DNA from: Lactobacillus sp.
GTDB taxonomy: Bacteria > Bacillota > Bacilli > Lactobacillales > Lactobacillaceae
Reading direction: 5' to 3'
DNA: 57,910 bases
NCBI GenBank assembly: GCA_022651245.1
Contig: JALCQM010000016.1
Coordinates: forward strand, 1-57,910
Part shown: positions 1-7,473 of the stretch, one piece after another
Layout: each line of letters starts with the position of its first letter
Numbering within the stretch: position 1 is the stretch's first letter
The notes under the pieces: model-generated
What the model saw: only the letters and a program-made list of their open reading frames with translations
What the model was told of the DNA's origin: nothing
The model's database searches: none
Made by a program: the position numbers and the translations under genes

Positions 1-47
1 GAAAGGTAGCAAAGCAATTGGGTGTTTCGTCGCCTTCAAAGAAAAAC

Positions 48-101
48 AAATGGATCAAGACTGGAAATCTTCGTGATTTCCGAGTCTTGATCCATTTTTT
101 A
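48..101 (-). terminator. Bidirectional terminator hairpin
   Basis: A long inverted repeat (arms 48-69 and 75-97, one mismatch, 5-nt loop) is followed by a T-run at 95-100 on the plus strand and a T-rich run on the minus strand. It can end both a gene entering from the left edge and the MarR gene on its right. Confidence 0.8.
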
Positions 102-140
102 TCGGGGTTTTGTCACAGCCCCTTTTTGCGTGTGCCGGTC

Positions 141-575
141 TCAATCGTCGAAGGTCGCCTCTGCCGTAATCCGCTTCAACAGCGCCAGCATGAGTTGCTT
201 TTCCTCGTCTGTCAGTGGGGTGCTAACCCGGGTTTCGAGGTCTATGAAGACGGCGTGGACGACCTGGACTAATTCTTGGCCTTCGGGGGTTAGGTAGAGT
301 TTCTTTTGGCGCTCGTTGTCGGCTGCCACGCGGCGCAAGATGAGTTGGCGAGATTCCAGGACCTTCAAGAGGTTGGTAGTGGTGGCTTCTTGTTTGCCTA
401 GGTACTGCGAGAGCGCTTTTTGAATCGCGGCAGGGTGTTGCGCGATGAAATTTAATGCCTGGGCTTGTAAAACGTTGAGCCCGTGCCGCTTCAATTGATG
501 TTGAACGAACTGTTGCTCTTCGCGCGTGAGGCGAAAAAGGTGTTCGACCAATTCGTTGTCCGTTCCGAGATTCAT
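141..575 (-). CDS. MarR family transcriptional regulator
   Basis: A 144-residue winged-helix protein of normal MarR length. A central helix-turn-helix (about residues 47-75, around LSQYLGKQEATTTNLLKVLE) is followed by a wing with the typical D-x-R-x-K-K-L-Y-L-T-x-x-G segment (about 84-101). The ATG start has a GGAGG site just upstream. The gene is divergent from the DUF2316 gene at 694, and the shared intergenic region contains two TTGTA/TACAA inverted repeats, so autoregulation and control of the neighbour are likely. The ligand is unknown. Confidence 0.9.
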   Translation of the reverse strand: MNLGTDNELVEHLFRLTREEQQFVQHQLKRHGLNVLQAQALNFIAQHPAAIQKALSQYLGKQEATTTNLLKVLESRQLILRRVAADNERQKKLYLTPEGQELVQVVHAVFIDLETRVSTPLTDEEKQLMLALLKRITAEATFDD

Positions 576-693
576 GCCGTGCCTCCGTTAACAAATTAGA
601 TTGATTTACAAGTATTGTAGATTGACAATTCTGTGAAGCAAGAATAATCTGTATGTTGTATTTACAAGTTAATCATAACATAGGGAGGCTGAC
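576..693. promoter_or_regulatory. Divergent promoter region with two TTGTA/TACAA operators
   Basis: The 118-bp region between marR and the DUF2316 gene carries two inverted repeats with the same half-site: TACAA-GTA-TTGTA at 607-619 and TTGTA-TT-TACAA at 656-667. Paired palindromes in a divergent region are the usual operator layout for a MarR repressor. The ribosome site of the right-hand gene is AGGGAGG at 682-688. The binding assignment is an inference from position and symmetry. Confidence 0.5.
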
Positions 694-993
694 ATGTCGC
701 TAACACCAGCACAGATGACCGCAACGCGGCAGGAATTTAAGGCAAATATTGAGCGTAGCGGCCTAAGCTTGGCAGAAATCGCCACGGCACTTGGCACGAC
801 GCCAGCCGTGATCGCGCAAAGCATTGACTTACACCCGCGACGGATCGACGACAACTGGATCATTCGCAACTATTTGCTCGATTATCTGTCCGCGCATCAT
901 ATCGAACCCGTCGCGTTTAGTGCGTTGGCGGGTGATTATCATCGTTATTGGTTTTTAGACGCTGATAGGATTACACGCGGCGTCATTGATTGA
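694..993 (+). CDS. DUF2316 family protein
   Basis: A 99-residue protein that I recognise as DUF2316. The N-terminal half has a helix-turn-helix-like segment (about 20-45, SLAEIATALGTTPAVIAQ), followed by the family's conserved blocks L-x-P-R-R-x-D-D-x-W-I-x-R-N-Y-L (about 46-63) and L-x-G-D-Y-H-R-Y-W-F-L (about 78-89). The function of the family is unknown; members often sit beside MarR or TetR regulators, as here. A strong AGGGAGG site precedes the ATG. Expression is probably governed by the divergent MarR gene. Confidence 0.85.
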   Translation: MSLTPAQMTATRQEFKANIERSGLSLAEIATALGTTPAVIAQSIDLHPRRIDDNWIIRNYLLDYLSAHHIEPVAFSALAGDYHRYWFLDADRITRGVID

Positions 994-1111
994 AAAGCGC
1001 ACGAAGACTGATCCGGATCGTCGTTGTCACTGCGCGTAAGCGGATACATGTGCCTTGCCTGCAAGGGGACTACCTCAATTGACGGAGTTATCGCGGCTGG
1101 CGTGAGGGAAT

Positions 1112-1147
1112 AAAAAAAGCTGACAAATCATTGCTTGTCAGCTTTTT
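1112..1147. terminator. Bidirectional terminator for DUF2316 gene and pdxT
   Basis: The hairpin AAAGCTGACAA...TTGTCAGCTTT has an A-run on the left and a T-run on the right, so it works in both directions. It lies between the convergent DUF2316 and pdxST transcripts. The 994-1111 stretch to its left has no gene I can support. Confidence 0.85.
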
Positions 1148-1163
1148 GTTTCACGTGGAAACA
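1147..1163. other. parS-like 17-mer
   Basis: The sequence tgtttcacgtggaaaca has a CACGTG core flanked by TGTTT and G-AAACA. It is one base longer than the 16-bp parS consensus of Firmicutes (TGTTTCACGTGAAACA). The identical 17-mer recurs at 39307-39323. Binding by ParB/Spo0J is an inference only. Confidence 0.45.
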
Positions 1164-1170
1164 GTATAGG

Positions 1171-1725
1171 CTACTTTCCCGTCACCATCTCCAAAAATAG
1201 TTGGTGGAAGCGGGTGTCTTCAGTCAACTCTGGGTGAAAGGCAGTGACGAGCAAATGCTGATAGCGTGCAGCTACGATGCGATCGTCGTTAACGGTGGCG
1301 AGCACCGTGACTGAAGGGTCCACCGCCGAGTAGTAAGGGGCACGAATAAAGACACCGTGATAAAGGGTTTCGAACCCAGTCACGGCAAGTTCTGCCTCGA
1401 AGCTTTCGCGTTGGCGGCCGAAGCCATTACGCTGTATCGTGGCGGGTAACGCGTTGAGGCTTTCTGGTTGGGCCAATAAGACCATACCGGCACAAGTGCC
1501 GAAAACGGGCAGCCCAGACGCTACGAGTTTGCGCAGTGGCGTTAACATGCCGACGCGATCGAGGAGTTTGCGCATCGTCGTGCTTTCGCCGCCTGGTAAG
1601 ACGAGCCCATCCAGTTCGGCAAGCTCTTGCGGCTCGCGGAGCTCGCGAACCGTGGCCCCTAACGTTTGCAGTAAGGTGACGTGTTCTGAAACGGCACCTT
1701 GTAAGGCTAAAACACCGATCACCAT
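1171..1725 (-). CDS. pdxT: PLP synthase glutaminase subunit PdxT
   Basis: Class I glutamine amidotransferase of 184 residues, the usual PdxT length. It releases ammonia from glutamine and channels it to PdxS for pyridoxal 5'-phosphate synthesis. The N-terminus MVIGVLALQGAVSEH, the oxyanion segment PGGEST (about 44-49), the nucleophile Cys78 in FGTCAG and the C-terminal HPEL catalytic His/Glu (about 164) are all present. It follows pdxS with a 3-nt gap on the same strand, so the two are translationally coupled. The operon ends at the hairpin at 1112-1147. Confidence 0.97.
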   Translation of the reverse strand: MVIGVLALQGAVSEHVTLLQTLGATVRELREPQELAELDGLVLPGGESTTMRKLLDRVGMLTPLRKLVASGLPVFGTCAGMVLLAQPESLNALPATIQRNGFGRQRESFEAELAVTGFETLYHGVFIRAPYYSAVDPSVTVLATVNDDRIVAARYQHLLVTAFHPELTEDTRFHQLFLEMVTGK

Positions 1726-1728
1726 AGG

Positions 1729-2613
1729 CTAGATCCCCCGTTGTGACATTTTCTGGTCATCGCTTAACGTTGATAGCTCGATGCCGCGCATTGCGGCGCC
1801 TAAGTTTTTGGAGGCTTCGGCGATCAAGGCGTAATCGGTGGGGTGGGCAGTGGCGGTGACGATCGCTTTGGCGAACTTTTCGGGATTATCGGACTTGAAG
1901 ATCCCGGAGCCGACAAAAATGCCGTCAGCGCCGAGGTTCATCATCAAGGCCGCATCTGCTGGCGTGGCCACGCCACCGGCGGCGAAGTTGACGACAGGCA
2001 GTTTGCCGGTATCGTGGACGTCGCGTAATAGGTCTAAAGGAACACGGAAGTCGCGCGCCAGGGTCACGAGCTGGTTGTCATCGGCGGCATGGACGTGGGC
2101 GATGTCTTGGTTGACTTTTTCCATGTGGCGGACGGCTTCGACAATGTTGCCGGTGCCGGGTTCGCCTTTTGTCCGTAACATTGAGGCACCTTCTGCAATT
2201 CGCCGCAGCGCCTCGCCGAGGTCCCGACAGCCGCAGACAAACGGCACGGTGTAGTCGCGCTTGTCGATGTGGTAGTTGTCGTCGGCGGGGGTCAGGACTT
2301 CACTTTCGTCAATGTAATCGACACCGATCGCTTCGAGGATCCGCGCCTCGGCGATGTGGCCGATACGCGCTTTCGCCATGACCGGAATCGATACAGCGGC
2401 CATGATGGCCTCGATCATCGCCGGGTCTGACATCCGCGCAACGCCACCAGCGGCCCGGATGTCAGACGGTACGCGTTCCAATGCCATGACTGCGACCGCC
2501 CCAGCGGCTTCTGCGATTTTTGCTTGTTCAACATTCGCGACGTCCATGATCACGCCGCCTTTTTGCATCTGCGCCATACCGCGCTTAACTAAAGTTGTCC
2601 CTGTTTCTGTCAT
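1729..2613 (-). CDS. pdxS: PLP synthase lyase subunit PdxS
   Basis: A 294-residue (beta/alpha)8 synthase, full length for the family. It combines ribose 5-phosphate, glyceraldehyde 3-phosphate and ammonia from PdxT into PLP. Visible signatures are GGVIMDV (about 19-25), the Schiff-base lysine in [10 protein letters not shown] (about 77-86), the second lysine in [11 protein letters not shown] (about 146-156), and the C-terminal [12 protein letters not shown] phosphate-binding loop. A GAGGTGA ribosome site precedes the ATG. First gene of the pdxST operon, divergent from a MocR-type regulator at 3040. Confidence 0.97.
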   Translation of the reverse strand: MTETGTTLVKRGMAQMQKGGVIMDVANVEQAKIAEAAGAVAVMALERVPSDIRAAGGVARMSDPAMIEAIMAAVSIPVMAKARIGHIAEARILEAIGVDYIDESEVLTPADDNYHIDKRDYTVPFVCGCRDLGEALRRIAEGASMLRTKGEPGTGNIVEAVRHMEKVNQDIAHVHAADDNQLVTLARDFRVPLDLLRDVHDTGKLPVVNFAAGGVATPADAALMMNLGADGIFVGSGIFKSDNPEKFAKAIVTATAHPTDYALIAEASKNLGAAMRGIELSTLSDDQKMSQRGI

Positions 2614-2756
2614 TCCAAGTCACCTCATCTTGTAAGTTGGTATTAGCATATGGTAGGCTGTGGTCGACGCCAACCACCAATTGGATGGCAAAAAAGCCAC
2701 CCAATTTAGCAGAGCGTGAGGACACACGGGCTTACACGCCGCGCCGTTGTGTGCCC

Positions 2757-3014
2757 GAGCGCGTTTAGAGCAAAGCGCGATCCTCGGCGGTTCTAGGCAA
2801 GTCTATAAGGCAGCATGACGTGGTGGGGCGATAGCCACGCCATGGCGTGATGACTTATAGGCATTGCCGTTGCCGAAGAGAGCGCGTTTAGAGCAGAGCG
2901 TGATCCCCGGTGGTTCTAGGCAAGTCTATAAGGCAGCATGACGTGGTGGGGCGATAGCCACGCCATGGCGTGATGACTTATAGGCATTGCCGTTGCCGAA
3001 AAGAGCGCGTTTAG
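2757..3014 (+). repeat. Tandem 123-bp intergenic repeat, locus A
   Basis: Two complete 123-bp direct repeats (2757-2879 and 2880-3002) are followed by the first 12 bases of a third. Each unit holds an imperfect palindrome running from TATAAGGCAGC to GATGACTTATA. The same core recurs in inverse orientation at 41832-41954 and twice in 54508-54862. The repeats fill most of the 426-bp space between the divergent pdxS and MocR genes. The left remainder (2636-2756) has only a degenerate fragment of similar sequence and no gene. Confidence 0.85.
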
Positions 3015-3039
3015 ACACCCCACAATAAGGAGGCCCTTC

Positions 3040-4473
3040 ATGGATTGGCAATTACCCCAGACGCACCAACCCGCATACTTGCGCGTGATCACGTTGATCA
3101 CGACCGCCATCGAAACAGGTGAGTTGCTACCCGGCGCGCGGCTTCCCGCCGAGCGTTGGCTGGCACAGACCTTGGGCGTTAACCGGTCGACAGTGCAACG
3201 GGCGTTAGGTGAATTGGTCAGTCAAGGACTACTGGCGCGGCGCGTGGGTAGCGGGACTTGGGTCAATCCGGATAAGTGGGGCGTGGCCCAGCCGACGCGG
3301 TGGCACGACTATTTGTCGACGAATCGGCTGAGCGGCCCGGATCCTTTTTCCTTGCGTCTGGCCAAGTTGCGGCGTGAGCCGGGAATGATTGACCTGGCGG
3401 ATTCAACGATCGCCGCGGACTTAGCGGTTCCGCTGGCGCCTAGTGGTTTGTCGCTGGCAGAGCTGTACGTCCAGGAACGACAAATGGACATCACAGGGGA
3501 TGCCGAACTCAAGCGGGCGGTCGTGACGCACTTGCGCCCTTTGTTAGGCGCAGTTTCGCCTGAGCAGGTTCTGATTACGTCTGGGGCGCAACAGGCGTAC
3601 TATCTGCTGTCACAGGGGCTGCTCAGCGACGGGGACGCGATCGCGGTTGAAGCCCCGTCGTATTTTTACCAATTGACTTTGTTTCAGGCCGCCGGCGTGC
3701 GGATCTACGGGGTGCCGCTGCGTGACGATGGGCTGGACCTAGCGGCGCTGACGCGGGTCTATCACCAACACCACGTGCGGTTCTTATTCGTCAATCCGAC
3801 GGGGCAGAATCCGACAGGGGCCACGATGAGCTTGGCTGCTCGGCAAAAATTGCTGACACATTGTCGGGCGCTACACCTGCCGCTAGTCGAGGATGATCTG
3901 TTAGGCGTTGTCAGTGCTTTGCAGAAAAAGGCTCAGCCACCACTACGACAATTAGATTCAGACAATGTGTTGTATATTGGTTCACTATCGCCTCTGTTAG
4001 GCCCACATACACGTATCGGTTGGCTGATCGCACCGCCGGGAGTGGTACAGCGATTGGCCCAGATTCGCCAACAAATGGAAGCGGAGATCAGTGTCTTTCC
4101 GCAGGTGGTTGCGGCCCAATTACTCATGCAACCAGACCTTTCTCGGATGGTGGCGACGCAACAAGCGCGCCTGGCACAACGCCGGGAGACCTTGGTCGCG
4201 GCGCTGTCGCCGTTAGTGGCGGCTGGGTGGCTCAGCTACCAGTCAGCGGCGGCGAACAACCACTTTTGGGTGACGCTGCATCGTACCCAACAATTAAGCG
4301 CAGTGGAATACGGAGCGTTTTTACAAGCGGGGTTATTGGTGCGACCAGACTTCCTGTTCGGCAGTCACCACAACCAGGTGCGCCTGAGTTATGCGCGGTT
4401 ACTGCCGAGCCAAGCCGCGGCGCTACAGGCGCGGTTGGCACAAGTCGTGCAGACGATAGGTGACCACAAGTGA
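3040..4473 (+). CDS. pdxR: MocR/PdxR-type regulator (GntR HTH + aminotransferase domain) lacking the PLP lysine
   Basis: A 477-residue fusion: an N-terminal GntR winged helix (about 10-75, with PGARLPAERWLAQTLGVNRS) joined to a fold-type I aminotransferase domain (about 100-470). Divergence from pdxST matches PdxR regulators, which sense PLP and control pdxST. Conserved pieces include SGAQQAYYLL, NPTGQNPTG and the Arg-rich C-terminal substrate segment. The lysine that normally forms the PLP aldimine, in S-F-S-K-x-L-x-P-G-x-R, is replaced: here the block reads SLSPLLGPHTRIGW with Pro318 at that place. The protein may bind PLP non-covalently, respond to another ligand, or be constitutive. The pdxR symbol rests on context. 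Confidence 0.8.
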   Translation: MDWQLPQTHQPAYLRVITLITTAIETGELLPGARLPAERWLAQTLGVNRSTVQRALGELVSQGLLARRVGSGTWVNPDKWGVAQPTRWHDYLSTNRLSGPDPFSLRLAKLRREPGMIDLADSTIAADLAVPLAPSGLSLAELYVQERQMDITGDAELKRAVVTHLRPLLGAVSPEQVLITSGAQQAYYLLSQGLLSDGDAIAVEAPSYFYQLTLFQAAGVRIYGVPLRDDGLDLAALTRVYHQHHVRFLFVNPTGQNPTGATMSLAARQKLLTHCRALHLPLVEDDLLGVVSALQKKAQPPLRQLDSDNVLYIGSLSPLLGPHTRIGWLIAPPGVVQRLAQIRQQMEAEISVFPQVVAAQLLMQPDLSRMVATQQARLAQRRETLVAALSPLVAAGWLSYQSAAANNHFWVTLHRTQQLSAVEYGAFLQAGLLVRPDFLFGSHHNQVRLSYARLLPSQAAALQARLAQVVQTIGDHK

Positions 4474-4536
4474 GACGATATTGTATTACGGCGGAGAATG
4501 CGCGATACTAGGACAAAATGTCATGGAGGATAGCGG

Positions 4537-5004
4537 ATGAGTTATCAAGTGGATTTTAAAGCAGTGTCGACGCAAGGATTGGAATCGTCACCGGTAGCGT
4601 CAGCTTTGGCCGGGTTACGAGCAAATGAGGCGCGGTATTTTTGGAACAAGTATAAGGTGCATTTTGTCACCGAACCGGCAAGTGAGCGGCCGGAGCTACT
4701 GGACTATGTTGAGCGGGTCTTAGCCGAACGCGACTTGCATTTTGCCGCCAAGCCGCTGGAAGTGAGCCAATTAGAAGTCGACGGGATCCGGTGGACACAT
4801 GTTTTCTATGAAGACGGGCTTGGGATCAACATTTTATACACGTTGGCCGAAGGTGGCAAGCGTGCCGTGGGGCTCAAACTTAGCGACGGGATGGCGGTGC
4901 CGGCAGAACTAGAAGGGAAATTCAAGTTCGCGCGCCAAAAATCGAAGCTGGCAGGCACCATCCGCGGTAGTTATTTCGTGATCAAAGGGGAATATGACGA
5001 CTAA
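4537..5004 (+). CDS. Hypothetical protein, 155 aa
   Basis: I do not recognise a family. The protein is soluble-looking, with no signal peptide or membrane segment, mixed charge, and a predicted alpha/beta make-up; the C-terminal third has a glycine-containing beta-rich stretch ending GSYFVIKGEYDD. A GGAGG site lies 12 bases before the ATG and the codon use matches its neighbours, so it is probably a real gene. It sits 63 bp after the MocR gene and before a YxeA-family gene, in the same direction. Confidence 0.7.
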   Translation: MSYQVDFKAVSTQGLESSPVASALAGLRANEARYFWNKYKVHFVTEPASERPELLDYVERVLAERDLHFAAKPLEVSQLEVDGIRWTHVFYEDGLGINILYTLAEGGKRAVGLKLSDGMAVPAELEGKFKFARQKSKLAGTIRGSYFVIKGEYDD

Positions 5005-5084
5005 GTGACGATTTTGTTCGTGGTCAATGGGGCTGGCAGATGCGATAATCGAATCAATCAAACGAGTTAAGGAGCGATCACATT

Positions 5085-5483
5085 ATGCGCAAAGCCATCA
5101 TCGGGATCATCGTCTTAGTCATTGTGGCCTTCGGCGGTTACAAGGCTTACAGTTATTGGAATACCACCTATAATGGTGAAACGGCTTATGCTGTGGTGCC
5201 AACGGCGGTCAAGCACAAATCGAAAACCAACAGTGGTGCCGACTACAAGAAAAATGGACAACAAGTCTACTATTATGACTACGACTTCACCTGGGCAAAC
5301 GCGAAAGGTGATATCAAACACGTTGGCTGGGAAAGTGAAGAAAGTACGAACCCAACGCCGTTGCCAAAAGGTGATTATGTCACCGCAAAGGTTTCCGCTA
5401 AACGGGTCATTGAAGGTCCACGGAACATTGCGGTAACGCAGGTCCCAGATAAGGCCGCGGCGGCGTTGAAGGATCAAAAGTAA
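5085..5483 (+). CDS. YxeA family secreted/membrane-anchored protein
   Basis: A 132-residue protein with an N-terminal hydrophobic helix (residues 3-20) acting as signal or anchor, followed by an extracytoplasmic domain. The layout (Y-x-Y-x-W after the helix, a central YYYDYDF block at about 62-68 and a P-L-P-K-G-D-Y-V segment at about 92-100) matches the YxeA family (formerly DUF1093). Its role is not established. AAGGAG precedes the ATG and a terminator follows directly, so it is likely a short independent unit or the end of the upstream run. Confidence 0.8.
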   Translation: MRKAIIGIIVLVIVAFGGYKAYSYWNTTYNGETAYAVVPTAVKHKSKTNSGADYKKNGQQVYYYDYDFTWANAKGDIKHVGWESEESTNPTPLPKGDYVTAKVSAKRVIEGPRNIAVTQVPDKAAAALKDQK

Positions 5484-5489
5484 AAATGA

Positions 5490-5523
5490 AACCGCCTCTG
5501 CAATTTAGGGGCGGTTTTTTTGT
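5490..5523 (+). terminator. Rho-independent terminator after YxeA gene
   Basis: The stem AACCGCC...GGCGGTT is followed by seven T residues. It lies 7 bases after the stop codon of the YxeA-family gene. Confidence 0.9.
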
Positions 5524-5653
5524 GTGGTGTGACAGTATCGTTATGTAGCGTACAGCTTTGGATAGGCTTATTGTTAGGCAGGACTAGGTTTTGTACTTGC
5601 CGTGATGAAAAAAAACGTGGTTAAAATATAAAGTGTTCTTCGCGCAGAGTACA

Positions 5654-5765
5654 AGAGGCGCCTCCTGTGAGGCCTCATTTTGAGGTTTTAAGGAGGTGCC
5701 TCTCATGACTTCGGGGCCCGTATTATGCTGGAATAATCGTGTGGCAATCATCAACTCTGATTATT
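5654..5765. repeat. Complex hairpin element, copy 1
   Basis: A 13-bp stem (5654-5666 with 5691-5703, one mismatch) encloses an inner hairpin (CCTCATTTTGAGG). A tail of about 35 bases starts with CTGGAATAATCGT. The tail matches 25605-25640 at about three quarters of positions, where it also follows a two-tier hairpin. Both copies lie 3' of a minus-strand gene. The rest of 5524-5803 has no gene that I can support. Confidence 0.55.
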
Positions 5766-5803
5766 TTTTAACGCCATCTTTTGTCTTGTGAAGGAACTAC
5801 TGA

Positions 5804-6412
5804 TTACAATGTCTGGCCTTGCAGAAGCTTTTGGCCTAAGGCACCGCCTGGGTGAAAACCGGCAAAATCGGTTTTGGTGAATCCCTTGAGGCGAGAAACT
5901 GTGCAAGCTAAAGCATCACCTACCATCAGGGCCGCAGTAGAACTGTTAGTTGGGGCGAGGCCAAGGTCGTCGGCTTCATCTGCTACTGGAATCGTCAACA
6001 CGGCGTCGCAGGACCGAGCGAGGCTAGATTGTGCCTTGCCTGTGAAAGCTACTGTGTAGGCACCAATGTGATGCAGTGCCGGTAAAGGGGCGAGAGTTTC
6101 TTTCGTCTCCCCAGAATTGGAAATCAAAATCACCATGTCTGCTTTAGTAATCATACCCATATCACCATGCATGGACTCGGTGGCGTGAACGAAGAAGCTG
6201 GGTGTCCCCAGACTAGCGAAGGTCGCGGCGAGCTTGGCGCCGATGTGACCAGTTTTGCCGACACCCATAAAGATCAGGTGACCGTGTAGGCATTGAATGC
6301 GGTCGACTAAGCCCGTGTATTGTGCACGGTCGGTATGAGCTTCAATATATTGCATCGCCGAAATTTCTCGTTGCATGTACTTGTGAATTAATGTATTAGT
6401 ATTTTCAGTCAA
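5804..6412 (-). CDS. SIS domain sugar-phosphate isomerase (KpsF/GutQ-like, no CBS domains)
   Basis: A 202-residue protein consisting of one SIS domain. The segments GVGKTGHIGAKLAATFASLG (about 51-70), F-x-H-A-T-E-S-x-H-G-D (about 75-85) and ISNSGET (about 98-104) match D-arabinose-5-phosphate isomerases of the KpsF/GutQ group. The C-terminal CBS pair of those enzymes is missing, as in short catabolic versions. The start is TTG: an AAGGAGGA site lies 8 bases before it and no ATG is well placed. It is divergent from the PTS/aldolase operon at 6691, suggesting that it isomerises an aldose phosphate made by that pathway. Confidence 0.85.
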   Translation of the reverse strand: MTENTNTLIHKYMQREISAMQYIEAHTDRAQYTGLVDRIQCLHGHLIFMGVGKTGHIGAKLAATFASLGTPSFFVHATESMHGDMGMITKADMVILISNSGETKETLAPLPALHHIGAYTVAFTGKAQSSLARSCDAVLTIPVADEADDLGLAPTNSSTAALMVGDALACTVSRLKGFTKTDFAGFHPGGALGQKLLQGQTL

Positions 6413-6690
6413 TGAAATCGTCCTCCTTATCTATCACTATTGTTGCGGCTGTTCAGGGGAGGCTCAAGAGTGGTTGCTAGTCAATTTTGTTTTTCCCCGT
6501 GCATAAATGAAATGCCGATTTAGTGAAATTAGTTACAATCGGCTATATGAATCGATTTCATCTGATTTTCATAAGTTGAATTCGTAAAAATTGTGGAGCG
6601 AACCAACAAGGACGACAAGCAAAGAGACTTGAAGCATCATATAGATACCGCTTACATTAGACTTGTACCAAGCAAACAGGTGGTGAAAGT
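6413..6690. promoter_or_regulatory. Divergent control region of the SIS gene and PTS operon
   Basis: A 278-bp AT-rich region without a supportable ORF. It contains an imperfect palindrome ATGAATCGATTTCAT (6547-6561), a plausible operator or activator site for the PRD regulator at 10597, and the strong ribosome sites of the two flanking genes. No catabolite-response element was seen. Confidence 0.4.
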
Positions 6691-7152
6691 ATGATTGAGA
6701 AAATGATGAATCCGGCTTTGACTCAGCTTAAGGTGACAGCGAAGGATTGGCAAGAAGCCGTTCACCTCGCCGGCGCGCCGTTAGTTGAAGCAAGGGCAGT
6801 AAGCCAGCACTACGTGGAAGAGATTATCCGTTCCGTTGAAAAGTACGGCCCTTATTTTGTAATTACGCCGCATGTAGCGTTGGCTCATGCCCCCAGTGAC
6901 GCAGGCGCACACCAACTGGCAATGGGCATTACGACCCTTGAGCCGGCCGTGGCTTTCAACAATCCAGATAATGATCCGGTGAAGTACATTTTTACGCTTA
7001 GCGCGCCAGATTCCAATTCGCACTTGCAGGCGATGCAGGAACTTGTCGAGTTGTTGTCGGAGGATGCGTTCTACCAGACCTTGGATCAGGCTCAATCACC
7101 TGACGAAATTATGCAGTACGTTCAAGCAAACGTTGCTGCAAAAAAGGAGTGA
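6691..7152 (+). CDS. PTS EIIA component (mannitol/fructose/ascorbate type)
   Basis: A 153-residue phosphocarrier of the EIIA-2 fold. The phosphorylated histidine is His66 in PHVALAHAPSDAG; the later FIFTLSAPDSNSHL-like block (about 98-113) is also typical. It accepts phosphate from HPr and passes it to the EIIB encoded next. The ATG at 6691 is preceded by GGTGG. The stop overlaps the ribosome site of the EIIB gene, so translation is coupled. The combination with an ascorbate-type EIIC points to a sugar acid or similar substrate. Confidence 0.92.
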   Translation: MIEKMMNPALTQLKVTAKDWQEAVHLAGAPLVEARAVSQHYVEEIIRSVEKYGPYFVITPHVALAHAPSDAGAHQLAMGITTLEPAVAFNNPDNDPVKYIFTLSAPDSNSHLQAMQELVELLSEDAFYQTLDQAQSPDEIMQYVQANVAAKKE

Positions 7153-7157
7153 TTTTT

Positions 7158-7448
7158 ATGGTTAAGGCGTTAGTTGCATGTCGGGCTGGTGTTGGATCGA
7201 GTTTGATGCTGAAAATCAAGCTTAATCAGGTGATTGATGAACAACACTGGGACATGGAAGTTGAACATTCGTCGTTGGATGAGCTTGAGAGTTTCGATGG
7301 TCCAATCATTGTGACGCTAAGTGATGTCGCTGCTGATCTCAAGAGCGAAGGGGTTAAAAAGGAGATCGTTGGTATCACCAATATTTTGGATAAAAATGAA
7401 ATTCAAACAAAAGTGGGGGCTGCACTGGAAAAAATTGGTGACCAATAG
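7158..7448 (+). CDS. PTS EIIB component (ascorbate/SgaB type)
   Basis: A 96-residue EIIB with the phosphocysteine loop near the N-terminus, LVACRAGVGSSLML (Cys8). The ATG at 7158 is chosen over an in-frame start 9 bases earlier because the AAGGAG site (7144-7149) sits correctly for 7158. It transfers phosphate from EIIA to the sugar carried by the EIIC that follows after 25 bases. The family assignment to the ascorbate group rests on the C-x-x-G-x-G-S-S loop and the adjacent EIIC. Confidence 0.9.
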   Translation: MVKALVACRAGVGSSLMLKIKLNQVIDEQHWDMEVEHSSLDELESFDGPIIVTLSDVAADLKSEGVKKEIVGITNILDKNEIQTKVGAALEKIGDQ

Positions 7449-7473
7449 CGACGACTCACAGGGGGGATAGATA

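Noticed and set aside
1838-2254. 138-codon frame antisense to pdxS
   Set aside because: pdxS is unmistakable on the other strand, and the antisense frame has no family resemblance or ribosome site.
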